From the NCBI GenBank assembly GCA_001510135.1, contig LFER01000009.1:37806-101805 (forward strand): a DNA stretch of 64,000 nucleotides, read 5' to 3'. Below the pieces are notes generated by a model. That model did not search any database. It worked only from the letters and a program-made list of their open reading frames with translations, and had not been told where the DNA came from. Source of the stretch: Alphaproteobacteria bacterium casp-alpha6 (GTDB taxonomy: Bacteria; Pseudomonadota; Alphaproteobacteria; Rhodobacterales; Rhodobacteraceae). Position numbers and translations under genes: made by a program. Shown piece by piece: positions 1 through 9,256 of the stretch. How positions within the stretch are numbered: position 1 is the first letter of the stretch; every line of letters begins with the position of its first letter.

Positions 1-812
1 AAGGGGTCGTCGTGGCGATGACGGTGGCTGAGGCTGAAACCGCTATAGACACGATGTTTGCAGGCGAATTCGGCTCAGCTGGCGCAGAAGTTGTGATCGA
101 AGAATTTATGGAGGGCGAAGAAGCTTCTCTTTTCGTGCTTTGCGATGGAATGACCGCGCTGCCCGTGGGCACGGCACAGGATCACAAACGCGCTTTTGAT
201 GGCGATACTGGCCCCAACACAGGGGGTATGGGGGCCTACTCCCCTGCCCCAATCCTTGATCCAGTGACGCTGAACAAAGCCATGGAAGAGATCGTTTACC
301 CCACGCTCAAGGAATTAAATGCGCGCAAGATACCCTATCAGGGGGTGCTCTATGTGGGGCTGATGATCAAAGAAGGTCAGCCAAGGCTCGTGGAATATAA
401 CGTCCGTTTTGGCGATCCGGAATGTCAGGTCCTGATGATGCGCCTTGGCGCGCAAGCCTTTGACCTCATCGAGGCCACGGCGCGCGGACGGCTTGCAGGG
501 GCGCAAGTGAACTGGGCTGATGATCATGCGCTGAGTATTGTGATGGCGACAAAAGGGTATCCGGGAAACTACGCCAAAGGCAGCGTGATCAACGGACTTG
601 ATCACTTGCCCGAAACGTCAAAATCGATGTGTTTCCATGCCGGCACGACACAAACCGAAACTGCAATTACCGCGACCGGAGGACGGGTTTTGAACATTAC
701 TGCACGCGCTGAAAGCCTGCGCGCTGCGCGCGAGGCGGCCTATTCTGCGGCAGATCAGGTGGATTGGCCCGAAGGGTTCTTCAGGACCGACATTGGGTGG
801 CGGGCGCTTTGA
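1..812 (+). CDS. purD: Phosphoribosylamine--glycine ligase, C-terminal part (window edge)
   Basis: PurD joins glycine to phosphoribosylamine with ATP in the second step of purine synthesis, in the cytosol. The open frame enters from the left edge (frame of base 3), so the N-terminal part is outside the window and the track's GTG at 12 is internal. About 269 C-terminal residues are present of a family usually near 420. Visible are the ATP-grasp stretch 'QDHKRAFDGDTGPNTGGMGA' and the PurD signature 'RFGDPECQ'. The frame ends cleanly in TGA. The next gene runs the other way. Identity is secure; only the start is missing. Confidence 0.95.
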   Translation, partial: GVVVAMTVAEAETAIDTMFAGEFGSAGAEVVIEEFMEGEEASLFVLCDGMTALPVGTAQDHKRAFDGDTGPNTGGMGAYSPAPILDPVTLNKAMEEIVYPTLKELNARKIPYQGVLYVGLMIKEGQPRLVEYNVRFGDPECQVLMMRLGAQAFDLIEATARGRLAGAQVNWADDHALSIVMATKGYPGNYAKGSVINGLDHLPETSKSMCFHAGTTQTETAITATGGRVLNITARAESLRAAREAAYSAADQVDWPEGFFRTDIGWRAL

Positions 813-841
813 TTTTCAAAGCAAATCCGGTTTAACAGATA

Positions 842-1315
<474 letters not shown>

Positions 1316-1317
1316 CT

Positions 1318-1692
1318 ATGATGCCTCAAAGATATCCCTATCCCCCAAGCGCCTGCCCTGCAGAACGCCTTCACTACGTTCCCGAGGGAACACGGATCAC
1401 TGTTGCGGGACTTGTCATTTTACGGCAGCGCCCAGGCACGGCAAAGGGCGTGGTTTTTATCACGCTGGAAGATGAAACCGGCATTGTGAATGTGATTGTC
1501 TGGCGCAATTTGTTCGAACAGTTTCGCCGTGCAGTGATTTCAGGTCGGCTGCTGCGTATCACAGGCCGCCTACAACGTGGATCGGGTGTGACACATGTGC
1601 TCGCCGAAAAGATTGAAGATATATCTGCCCTTTTGGATCAACTGACTCAACCCAGACAAGGAACAATTGTCAGCGGGGCGAATTACGAGTAG
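1318..1692 (+). CDS. Stand-alone DnaE2/ImuC-type C-terminal OB-fold protein (possible dnaE2 remnant)
   Basis: This 124-residue protein matches the end of the error-prone polymerase DnaE2 (ImuC): 'GTRITVAGLVILRQRPGTAK' followed by 'FITLEDETGIVNVIVW' is the hallmark of its C-terminal nucleic-acid-binding OB domain. A full DnaE2 has about 1,000-1,100 residues; no polymerase, PHP or finger domain is encoded upstream, where the ferredoxin runs in the other direction. The frame is intact with two adjacent ATGs (1318, 1321). The SOS box just upstream fits the LexA control of imuA-imuB-dnaE2 cassettes. It is either a deletion remnant that kept its promoter, or a domesticated single-domain DNA-damage protein. 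Family call is firm; function is inference. Confidence 0.8.
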   Translation: MMPQRYPYPPSACPAERLHYVPEGTRITVAGLVILRQRPGTAKGVVFITLEDETGIVNVIVWRNLFEQFRRAVISGRLLRITGRLQRGSGVTHVLAEKIEDISALLDQLTQPRQGTIVSGANYE

Positions 1693-1721
1693 ACCTTTAT
1701 CATTGGTAAGGGATAGAAAAT

Positions 1722-2210
1722 TTGAAACAGATCACGCTTTGTTTTTTCATCGACAGTCTTGTCTTGGCGGGATGTGGCGCATCTACAGGATTGCTGAAGG
1801 GGCGCGACAGAGGCAGTCAACCAAAACCAGATACCTTCTGTGAACAGAGCTTTATCAAACCCACCATTTATACAACAAAAGTGGAAAAGCAGCGAATCAA
1901 AGATCCCACATTTGATTTCAACGGAACGCTTCTTTCCCCTGCCGCATATCAGACCTTGGCAGTCGACCAGATTACTGAGAAAAAACAAACCGTCTCTTTC
2001 CGCGCAATTTGTGAAAACGATCTTACTGCGGAGTTTATTCTTGGCCTGCAACAGGGACTTTCAGCGAGGGGATTTTTTGATGACCGGCTCACAGGGTCAA
2101 TGGATACTGAAACCCGCAGAGCGATCAAAGCGTTTCAACTCGAACAGGGAATTTTAAGCGACTGGCCCTCTTGGGAAACAGCACGCATGCTGGGGCTAGA
2201 ACCGCTTTAG
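1722..2210 (+). CDS. Lipoprotein with peptidoglycan-binding domain
   Basis: Predicted lipoprotein of 162 residues. The signal peptide ends in a lipobox 'VLAGC', with Cys18 the likely lipidated residue. Residues about 108-160 ('LQQGLSARGFFDDRLTGSMD' and 'TRRAIKAFQLEQGI') look like a PG_binding_1 repeat, which suggests an envelope protein touching the cell wall. The start is TTG at 1722 with a GGTAAGGGA-like ribosome site before it; no in-frame ATG would keep the signal peptide. It follows the OB-fold gene by 29 bases, so both may share the SOS promoter. The middle (residues 30-105) is not recognised. Confidence 0.7.
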   Translation: MKQITLCFFIDSLVLAGCGASTGLLKGRDRGSQPKPDTFCEQSFIKPTIYTTKVEKQRIKDPTFDFNGTLLSPAAYQTLAVDQITEKKQTVSFRAICENDLTAEFILGLQQGLSARGFFDDRLTGSMDTETRRAIKAFQLEQGILSDWPSWETARMLGLEPL

Positions 2211-2262
2211 GTGTCTGAAACTGCATAAAAAAGCGGATTTAGCACGCCGCAAATCAGCGTAA

Positions 2263-2297
2263 AAGCGGTTACAAAGATCTTCACTTTGTAACCGCTT
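2263..2297 (-). terminator. Rho-independent terminator between convergent genes
   Basis: A perfect 14-bp inverted repeat (AAGCGGTTACAAAG / CTTTGTAACCGCTT) encloses a 7-base loop just past the stop of degQ. Read on the minus strand it is followed by TTTTACGC, so it mainly ends the hflK-hflC-DUF2065-degQ transcript. It may also block plus-strand readthrough from the lipoprotein gene. Confidence 0.8.
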
Positions 2298-2308
2298 CAT
2301 GTTGTGAC

Positions 2309-3712
2309 CTACTTAATTTCCACCACCACAAATCTGGGTTGACCGTCACGACGCACGAGCAGAAGAATGGTGCTGCGTCCAGCCTCTTTTGTCGCCTCAA
2401 GGCGCGCTTTGAATGCCTCAACAGTTTCAACCGTTTCTTGCCCCGCATCGGTGATGATATCACCTTCGCGAATGTCTTTGGCATAAGCATCAGAGCTTTC
2501 ATCAACACCGACAACCAGCAGACCCTTTGCAGTTTCTGGGAGAGATTTTTCCTCTCTCAACGCATCGTCGATTTCCAACAGCATCAGTCCGACAACTCCT
2601 TCTGGTGCGGGCGCCGGTTGTTCTTGGGGCAAAGAAGTTATGTTTTCAGGACGTTGCCCCAAAACAACATCAAGGGTTTTCCGTCTGCCATTGCGCAAAA
2701 CAACGACTTTCACCGTTGACCCCACGGGCGCTTTGCCAACAAGGCGCACGAGCTCTCCGGCGTCCGCGACGTCTTTACCGTCAAAAAGGATAATAACATC
2801 AGCAACTTCAATGCCTGCGGCATCTGCTGGACCACCCGAACTGATCTCGGAAATGATCGCCCCTGCTGCCTCATCCATTCCAAGCGTTTGTGCAATCTCT
2901 TCCGTCACAGGACCGATGGTCACGCCAAGCCAACCACGGCGCACTTCGCCAAAATCTTTGAGCTGCGCAACAACGGGACCCACAACGTTCGAAGACATCG
3001 AAAACCCAATCCCTATGGATCCGCCCGTCGGAGACAGAATTGCAGTATTCACTCCGATGACCTCCCCATCCATATTGAAAAGAGGACCGCCGGAGTTTCC
3101 ACGGTTAATCGCGGCATCAGTCTGTATGTAGTCATCATAGCTTCCGGAAAGCGTACGGTTACGCGCTGAAATAATCCCCGCGGATACAGAAAACCCTTGT
3201 CCCAGCGGGTTACCGATGGCCATCACCCAGTCCCCGACACGGGCCAGATCACTGTCGCCAAATTTCACGAACGGCAAGGGTTCATCCGTTTCGATTTTCA
3301 AGAGGGCTATGTCGATATTCTTATCAATTCCCACAACCTTGGCTGAATATTCGCTCAAATCCGGAAATTCGACAAGAATCTCATCGGCCCCCTCAATGAC
3401 ATGGTTATTTGTCACAACATAACCATCTTCTGAAACAACAAAGCCAGATCCCAAAGCCGACGTATTTCGAGGACCGCGTCTGTTTGGATTGCGTTCATTG
3501 AAATCTCGAAACAGGTCTTCGAATGGGCTGCCCTCGGGAACAATGCCTCTGGGCGCCATGTTTTCAGCCACTTTTGTCGAGGTTGTGATATTTACAACCG
3601 ACGGGCTTGTTAGCTCTACCAGATCAGCAAAGCTTTCCGGTGCCGAGCGGGCTGTAGCACTTATCGACTGAAGCGCAAAAATAAGTGGAATTAGCAACGC
3701 CAAAAAGGGCAT
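2309..3712 (-). CDS. degQ: Do-family (DegP/DegQ) periplasmic serine endopeptidase
   Basis: Periplasmic protease and chaperone that degrades misfolded envelope proteins. From the N-terminus: a signal peptide ('MPFLALLIPLIFALQSISATA'), a trypsin-like domain with catalytic His ('NNHVIEGAD'), Asp ('NIDIALLKIE') and Ser ('RGNSGGPL'), then two PDZ domains. The track ORF starts at 3781, but the ATG at 3712 has AAAGGG eight bases ahead and begins directly with the signal peptide, so I prefer it (467 residues). It lies downstream of hflK-hflC-DUF2065 on the same strand, a common alphaproteobacterial order linking it to membrane protein quality control. Confidence 0.93.
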   Translation of the reverse strand: MPFLALLIPLIFALQSISATARSAPESFADLVELTSPSVVNITTSTKVAENMAPRGIVPEGSPFEDLFRDFNERNPNRRGPRNTSALGSGFVVSEDGYVVTNNHVIEGADEILVEFPDLSEYSAKVVGIDKNIDIALLKIETDEPLPFVKFGDSDLARVGDWVMAIGNPLGQGFSVSAGIISARNRTLSGSYDDYIQTDAAINRGNSGGPLFNMDGEVIGVNTAILSPTGGSIGIGFSMSSNVVGPVVAQLKDFGEVRRGWLGVTIGPVTEEIAQTLGMDEAAGAIISEISSGGPADAAGIEVADVIILFDGKDVADAGELVRLVGKAPVGSTVKVVVLRNGRRKTLDVVLGQRPENITSLPQEQPAPAPEGVVGLMLLEIDDALREEKSLPETAKGLLVVGVDESSDAYAKDIREGDIITDAGQETVETVEAFKARLEATKEAGRSTILLLVRRDGQPRFVVVEIK

Positions 3713-3916
3713 TTTGGGCACCCTTTTATAGGATATCTGCCCCTTAGGAGCTGGCGACGCGATTGCAGGTACATGAAACATTTAGAGGACACTCCTGTGA
3801 AAATGTGCGCAACTTTTGCGCTGTATTCATGAGTACGAAGTAGGTTCTCGACTATTTACTGGCAAGAGGGCAGACATATTTCTGACTTCTTTGTGATTAT
3901 TTTTGAAGCTTAGAAA

Positions 3917-4114
3917 TCAGGTCATGTATTTGCTTACAACAAGCAGAATGACGGCACCAAGCAACGCAGTCATCCCCCCGAACCGACGTCTTGCACTCAG
4001 TGGAAGGTCTTCAAGCTGTTTCAGCATGCTTTCAACAAGAAAAGGGGCCAGTGCATAGACCAGCCCCTCAATCACGAGGACAAGACCGAGGCCCCAAAGC
4101 AGCGCCTCAATCAT
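3917..4114 (-). CDS. DUF2065 (YjeT-like) small membrane protein
   Basis: Sixty-five residues with two hydrophobic segments (about 5-27 and 46-62) separated by a polar loop containing 'LPLSARRRFGG', the pattern of the DUF2065 family. Its start overlaps the hflC stop by four bases (ATGA), so translation is probably coupled. The family regularly sits next to hflKC and is thought to accompany that complex, but its biochemical role is not established. Confidence 0.85.
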   Translation of the reverse strand: MIEALLWGLGLVLVIEGLVYALAPFLVESMLKQLEDLPLSARRRFGGMTALLGAVILLVVSKYMT

Positions 4115-4995
4115 TCTAATCCCACGTTGGATCTTAGATAGTTGAAGAATTCAGAGTCCGGAGACATCACCATTGTCGAATTCTGCCCCTTGAGTGAATT
4201 TCGATAGGCCGACAACGATCTGTAAAACTCAAAAAATTCTGGGTCAGATCCATAAGCTTGGGCAAAAATTGCATTTCGCTTGGCATCCGCAAGACCACGG
4301 ATAATTTCGGATTCTCGCTGCGCCTCTGAGACGATTTCAACCTGTGTTCTGTCTGCAGAAGCGCGCACCTTTTGAGCTTCTTCATTACCGCGGGCGATTT
4401 CATCTGCAGCCTCGCGTTCCCGTTCAGCCCGCATTCTTGCAAAGGTTGCATCGAGGTTTTGACGTGGAAGATCAGTGCGTTTCAGGCGCACATCGATGAC
4501 TTCAATGCCCATTTTAAGTGCCTCTGTGATCGCACCTTCCCGAATGCGCAGCATCAGGGCGGCACGGTCCGAAGACAGAATGTCGTTTGATGCAACGGAA
4601 CCAAGGATAGCCCGTGTTTGCGAACCTAAAATCCGGTCAAGACGATCGCCCGCCACACTAATTGAGGCATCCCCAGAAGCACCTGTGACTTCGCGGAACT
4701 TGTTAACATCGATAATTCGATACCGAGCAAACGCATCAACGACAAGTCGGCGATCATCTGAAGGTGTCACCTCAAACGGGTCAATGTCACGGCTCAGGAT
4801 CCGGTCATCATACCTTACAACTGATTGAAGGAATGGTATTTTGAATGACAGCCCCGGCTCTTCCTTGGTCGCAACAACCCGACCAAACTGAAGCACCAGA
4901 ACCTTTTCGCGTTCGTCAACGATGTAAACGGATGAAAAAACCAGAGCGCTCAACAAAACAGCGGCACCGAAAAGCACATTAATTGAGCGCATCAT
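4111..4995 (-). CDS. hflC: HflC, SPFH-domain membrane protein of the HflKC complex
   Basis: Inner-membrane protein of 294 residues with one N-terminal transmembrane segment (about 5-24), then an SPFH/band-7 domain facing the periplasm and a coiled-coil stretch ('ARMRAEREREAADEIARGN'). With HflK it forms a large cage around FtsH and tunes that protease's choice of membrane substrates. It overlaps hflK by four bases at its start and DUF2065 by four at its end, so the three genes form a tight operon. Length is typical. Confidence 0.95.
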   Translation of the reverse strand: MMRSINVLFGAAVLLSALVFSSVYIVDEREKVLVLQFGRVVATKEEPGLSFKIPFLQSVVRYDDRILSRDIDPFEVTPSDDRRLVVDAFARYRIIDVNKFREVTGASGDASISVAGDRLDRILGSQTRAILGSVASNDILSSDRAALMLRIREGAITEALKMGIEVIDVRLKRTDLPRQNLDATFARMRAEREREAADEIARGNEEAQKVRASADRTQVEIVSEAQRESEIIRGLADAKRNAIFAQAYGSDPEFFEFYRSLSAYRNSLKGQNSTMVMSPDSEFFNYLRSNVGLE

Positions 4996-6122
4996 TTTGC
5001 CTCCTTCGTAAGCTGATTTAACGGCAAATAAGGTACGATACCTGCTCCGCCGATGCCGTCGTCAATGATCACTTTGTCAAGACCACCCAAGACTTCTTCC
5101 ATCGTCTCGATATAAAGCCTCTTGCGTGTCACTTCAGGAGCTTTGGTGTACTCTTCCAAGACTGCAATAAAACGGCTTGCTTCACCGGTGGCTTCGTTCA
5201 CCACACGTGCACGGTATCCCTCGGCCTCTTCCAACATCTGGGCTGATTCCCCGCGGGCCTGTGCAAGAACACGGTTCGCATAGGCATCGGATTCTTTAAC
5301 CAAACGATCTCGTTGCTGTTCGGCGGCTTGAACCGCACGAAACGCATCAATCACCTCATCCGGTGGATCAGCCTTTTCAAAGTTCACGCGCACGACGTTC
5401 ACACCACTGTTATAACTGTCCAGAGTCACTTGAATTAATTCGCGCAAACGATCCGCAATGATACCACGATCGCGGTTCAAGACAGGCGCCAGATCGGACT
5501 GCGCGATGATCTCACGCATAGCGGATTCGGCCACGGCGCGAATGGTTTTACGCGGTTCGCGCAGATTGAATAGAAATCTGGCCGGGTCGGAAACGTTCCA
5601 AACCACCTGAAAATCGATATCTACGATATTTTCGTCACCGGTGAGCATTAATCCCTCATCGCCCATCGTACGACCGACCCCGATATCTTCGGTTTGTTCG
5701 CGATCTACAGGAATAATTTCGTAGGTAACAAAAGGCCAAGGCGCAAAATTCAATCCTTCTTCGCCCGTTTCAGAGTATTTTCCTAAAAACAATTCGACCG
5801 ATTTTTCGTAGTTCTGCACCTGATAGAAGCTGGAAAAAGCCCAGTATAGCGCCGCAATGACAGCAACACCCAAAAACGCTCCACGACCAAAACGTGGTCC
5901 CTCTCCGGGCTCTCTGCCACCGCCTTGACCAGAACCGCCGCGACCGCCCATCAACACCTGAAGCTGTTCACGGCCTTTCTTCAGCATATCATCTAATTCG
6001 GGGGGCACCTGCCCGCCACCGGACCCTCCCGGTCGTCTTGATCCGTTGTTGGAAGACCCGCGATCATTATCATCGTTGCTTCCTCCACCGCCGCCCCATG
6101 GACCGCCATTGTTCCCTGTCAT
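4992..6122 (-). CDS. hflK: HflK, SPFH-domain membrane protein of the HflKC complex
   Basis: Partner of HflC, 376 residues. The N-terminal 80 residues are rich in Gly, Asn and Asp ('MTGNNGGPWGGGGGSNDDND'), as in other HflK proteins, and are followed by one transmembrane segment (about 84-102), the SPFH domain and a coiled coil ('QARGESAQMLEEAEGYRARV'). It is first in the hflK-hflC-DUF2065-degQ run; about 100 non-coding bases separate it from gor upstream, where the promoter should lie. Confidence 0.95.
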   Translation of the reverse strand: MTGNNGGPWGGGGGSNDDNDRGSSNNGSRRPGGSGGGQVPPELDDMLKKGREQLQVLMGGRGGSGQGGGREPGEGPRFGRGAFLGVAVIAALYWAFSSFYQVQNYEKSVELFLGKYSETGEEGLNFAPWPFVTYEIIPVDREQTEDIGVGRTMGDEGLMLTGDENIVDIDFQVVWNVSDPARFLFNLREPRKTIRAVAESAMREIIAQSDLAPVLNRDRGIIADRLRELIQVTLDSYNSGVNVVRVNFEKADPPDEVIDAFRAVQAAEQQRDRLVKESDAYANRVLAQARGESAQMLEEAEGYRARVVNEATGEASRFIAVLEEYTKAPEVTRKRLYIETMEEVLGGLDKVIIDDGIGGAGIVPYLPLNQLTKEAK

Positions 6123-6227
6123 TTACTCGTATTCCCCTTATCGGCCACGACAACGCGCTGGCCATTGAAATTTTCAGTCATTCAGAAACCCTTTGATATC
6201 TTTGAATTGGGTATGGTTCAACATAAG

Positions 6228-7586
6228 TCAAGTCCTACGCGTCGGTGTGCGCATCGTAACCAGTTCTTCTGATATGGTCGGATGCACTGCCATTGTGCGG
6301 TCCAAGTCTTCCTTTGTGGCGCCCATTTTAATGGCAACCCCCAGCAGCTGTATCATTTCGCCTGCCTGAGGGGCGATGATATGTGCGCCCAGAATTTTAC
6401 AGGTTTTTGCCGATACAATCAGCTTAAGGAGCGAAGCATCATCCTTTCCCGCAAAATAATGGCGCATCACGCGGAATTTTTCGCTGTAGACTTCGATTGG
6501 TTCCTGCGCCGCGGCCTCTTCTTCCGTAAGACCCACCGTCCCCATTTCCGGCTGAGTGAATACCGCCGTGGGGATCAATTCGTGGTCGACCGGAGTCGGT
6601 TGACCACGAAACACTGTGTCAATGAAACACATCGCTTCTCGGATCGCGACGGGCGTCAAATTGACCCTGTCCGTCACATCGCCCAGCGCATAAATCGAAG
6701 GCACGCTGGACTGTGAATAGGCATCAACCATTATTTCGCCTTTGGCACCAAGCGCGACTGCGACGTCCTCTGAAATCAGACCTGCTGTGTTTGGAGCGCG
6801 CCCTGTAGCAAACATGACGGCCTCAACCTCCACCTGGTCACCATTGGTGTTGGTGATGCGCAAACCGTCAGTCGTTTTTTCGATCTTGGAGACATTCGTG
6901 CCTGACTGCAGATCAACACCGCGCTTGCGCATTTCATCAGCGACGATACCACGCGCCTCATTATCAAAACCGCGTAGAATTTGATCAGCGCGGAAATATT
7001 GCGTGGTTTTCACCCCAAGTCCATTCATGATCCCAGCAAATTCGCAAGCAATATAACCCCCACCAACAATCAAAATCGATTTGGGAAGCGATTTGAAATG
7101 AAACATGTCGTTTGAGGTCAGCGCATGCTCGATGCCCTTAATTTGAGGCAAGACCGGCGATCCACCGACCGCGATCAATATGGTTTGTGCTGTCTTTTGC
7201 TGACCATCGGCCAACTCAATTTTGTGGGGACCAACCACTTTTGCGCGCTGATGAAAGGTTGTGACGCCGGAGCGCTCTAAAAGCCCGCGATAAACATTTT
7301 CAAGCCGATCGAGTTCAACGTCCAATTTCCCGTGGAACATATCCCAGTCAAACTGCGCCTCTTGAATGTCCCAACCATATCCGCGCGCTTCGGGTATCGC
7401 ATGGGACACTTCGCTTGCAAAGACCATCAATTTTTTTGGCACACATCCGCGAATAACACAGGTACCGCCGTATCTATCTTCTTCAGCAAGCGCCACGCGC
7501 GCATCTGTTTGCGAAGCGGTCATGCGCGCGGCGCGCACACCACCCGAACCACCACCAATCACGAATAGGTCATAATCAAATTGCAT
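6228..7586 (-). CDS. gor: Glutathione-disulfide reductase
   Basis: Cytosolic flavoenzyme that reduces oxidised glutathione with NADPH. The 452 residues show the FAD-binding 'GGGSGGVRAARM' near residue 11, the redox-active pair Cys43/Cys48 in 'GGTCVIRGCVPKKLM', an NADPH fold ('LIVGGGYIACEFAG') and the C-terminal catalytic His in 'HPTISEELV'. It follows rpiA with a two-base gap, so the two are co-transcribed, which fits a supply of NADPH from pentose phosphates. A glutathione transferase lies divergently across the gap beyond rpiA. Confidence 0.95.
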   Translation of the reverse strand: MQFDYDLFVIGGGSGGVRAARMTASQTDARVALAEEDRYGGTCVIRGCVPKKLMVFASEVSHAIPEARGYGWDIQEAQFDWDMFHGKLDVELDRLENVYRGLLERSGVTTFHQRAKVVGPHKIELADGQQKTAQTILIAVGGSPVLPQIKGIEHALTSNDMFHFKSLPKSILIVGGGYIACEFAGIMNGLGVKTTQYFRADQILRGFDNEARGIVADEMRKRGVDLQSGTNVSKIEKTTDGLRITNTNGDQVEVEAVMFATGRAPNTAGLISEDVAVALGAKGEIMVDAYSQSSVPSIYALGDVTDRVNLTPVAIREAMCFIDTVFRGQPTPVDHELIPTAVFTQPEMGTVGLTEEEAAAQEPIEVYSEKFRVMRHYFAGKDDASLLKLIVSAKTCKILGAHIIAPQAGEMIQLLGVAIKMGATKEDLDRTMAVHPTISEELVTMRTPTRRT

Positions 7587-7588
7587 TT

Positions 7589-8371
7589 TCAGTCCCCGAT
7601 ATCGGAAAACAGGTTTTCGACATTATCAGCGCGAGAAGACGTCAAAGCCCCTTCCACAAGGCTGCGGGTCTCAGAGCTGCCGTCTTCATAACCAATAATT
7701 ACGGTTTCACACATATTGAGGAATAACCCATTTTCAACCACCCCCGGAATATCATTCAGGGTCTGGGACAAAACTGCAGGATCCAAGACTGTATCTAAAT
7801 GCAGGTCAAAAATATGATTGCCTTCATCTGTCACAAATGCTTTGCCGTTCCTCTCACGAAGAACGGGCTTTGCTGTTTGATAACCGAGGTCCAGCAAAGC
7901 CCGCTCTATGAGGGTACTTGAGGAGTCCATTCCAAACGGAATTACTTCTACAGGCAAGGGGAATTTTCCCAAAGTTGCGACATCTTTCGTAATATCTGCG
8001 ATCACGATCATTTGATCACTGGCACGGGCGACGATTTTTTCCCGAAGCAAGGCCCCACCGCCCCCCTTGATCAAATTGAAATTTCCATCAAATTCGTCCG
8101 CACCATCAATGGTGATATCAAGCCAGCCCAACTCATCCAAGCTTTGAATTTTAATGCCAAGTTCCGTGGCCAGCGTCGCGGTTTGGACTGAAGTCGCCGC
8201 TGCTTGGATACGAAGACCGTCGTTTTGCACCATTTCCGCGAGGTGTTTGACCAGCCAAGCCGCCGTGCTTCCCGTCCCCAAACCAACCTTCATACCGTCT
8301 TTTACAAAAACGGTGGCGGCTTTGGCTGCGCTAAATTTTCCTTGCTCCGCCCCAGAAAGTGTTTGAGACAT
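7589..8371 (-). CDS. rpiA: Ribose-5-phosphate isomerase A
   Basis: Interconverts ribose 5-phosphate and ribulose 5-phosphate in the pentose phosphate pathway. The 260-residue protein shows the phosphate-binding 'VGLGTGSTAAWLVKHL' near residue 30, 'TIDGADEFD' and 'IKGGGGALLREKI', all diagnostic of RpiA. It is slightly longer than the usual 220-235 residues because of a C-terminal tail. The ATG at 8371 follows an AGGAG site. It is first in an operon with gor and divergent from the GST gene. Confidence 0.95.
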   Translation of the reverse strand: MSQTLSGAEQGKFSAAKAATVFVKDGMKVGLGTGSTAAWLVKHLAEMVQNDGLRIQAAATSVQTATLATELGIKIQSLDELGWLDITIDGADEFDGNFNLIKGGGGALLREKIVARASDQMIVIADITKDVATLGKFPLPVEVIPFGMDSSSTLIERALLDLGYQTAKPVLRERNGKAFVTDEGNHIFDLHLDTVLDPAVLSQTLNDIPGVVENGLFLNMCETVIIGYEDGSSETRSLVEGALTSSRADNVENLFSDIGD

Positions 8372-8554
8372 TTCGTGCTCCTCTTGTTTGTGCCCTTATA
8401 GGCACAAACATCAAGATGTGCGAGAGCGACAGGGAGAAATTTTCACCACCTGACGCGATATTTTGATCCTTTGATTTTCCTTGGATGACTGTATTCTTAA
8501 ATGACCTGTCGTTTTTCTAAATCCTTTCATAAATCAAACCTGTATAAGCCACAC

Positions 8555-9256
8555 ATGACCTATATTCTTCACTATGCACCAGATAACGCGTCTCTTATTG
8601 TGCGCCTCGCTCTTTTGGAGCTCGGCTTGCCTTTTAAGACACGTCTGGTCGAACGAAGAACGCATGCCCAACGCAGTCCAGAATATTTGAAATTAAATCC
8701 GAATGGACGTATTCCAGTACTGGAAACGCCACAGGCTACAATCTTTGAAACGGGAGCGATCCTGCTTTGGCTCGCTGATACGCATAATGCTTTGGCTCCT
8801 GGGATCAACACCCCCCAAAGAGGCACGTTTTTGAAATGGCTGTTTTGGCTGTCGAACACACTTCACCCCACTTTGCGGATGCTTTTTTATCCTGAAACCT
8901 ACCTTGACCATGGCACAGCAGAGATGGTGAATAACCTTCGTGCGGCTCAAAAAAAGTCTCTTTTGAATTTGATCACGCTGCTCGAGACTACCGTGAGCCG
9001 ACAGGATAAATGGATATTGAATTCCTCTCCAAACATTTTCCAGATCTACCTCGCGGTCTGTTTGCGCTGGATGGCACTTTACCCGACGGGGCATACTGGC
9101 TGGTTTGATTTGAAGACTTGGCCGGATCTGTTGACGCTCTGCCGCAATATAGAAACGCGCCAAAGTGCACTAAGTGCATCGCAATCTGAAGGTCTTGGAG
9201 CCACCATTTTTTCACACCCAACCTTGCCCAATCCGCCTGAAGGAAGCCCACTCTGA
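8555..9256 (+). CDS. Glutathione S-transferase family protein
   Basis: A 233-residue protein with an N-terminal thioredoxin-like domain ('ILHYAPDNASLIVRLALLEL', then 'NPNGRIPVLE' holding the cis-Pro, and 'ETGAILLWLAD' for binding the gamma-glutamyl group) and a helical C-terminal domain. The track starts at 8501, but the ATG at 8555 matches the usual family start. Its stop shares a base with the sdaA start (TGATG), so the two genes are translationally coupled. The substrate cannot be told from the sequence. Confidence 0.85.
   Translation: MTYILHYAPDNASLIVRLALLELGLPFKTRLVERRTHAQRSPEYLKLNPNGRIPVLETPQATIFETGAILLWLADTHNALAPGINTPQRGTFLKWLFWLSNTLHPTLRMLFYPETYLDHGTAEMVNNLRAAQKKSLLNLITLLETTVSRQDKWILNSSPNIFQIYLAVCLRWMALYPTGHTGWFDLKTWPDLLTLCRNIETRQSALSASQSEGLGATIFSHPTLPNPPEGSPL

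Noticed and set aside
2640-3131. 163-codon plus-strand ORF inside degQ
   Set aside because: Antisense to the catalytic and PDZ parts of degQ; composition is that of a shadow frame.
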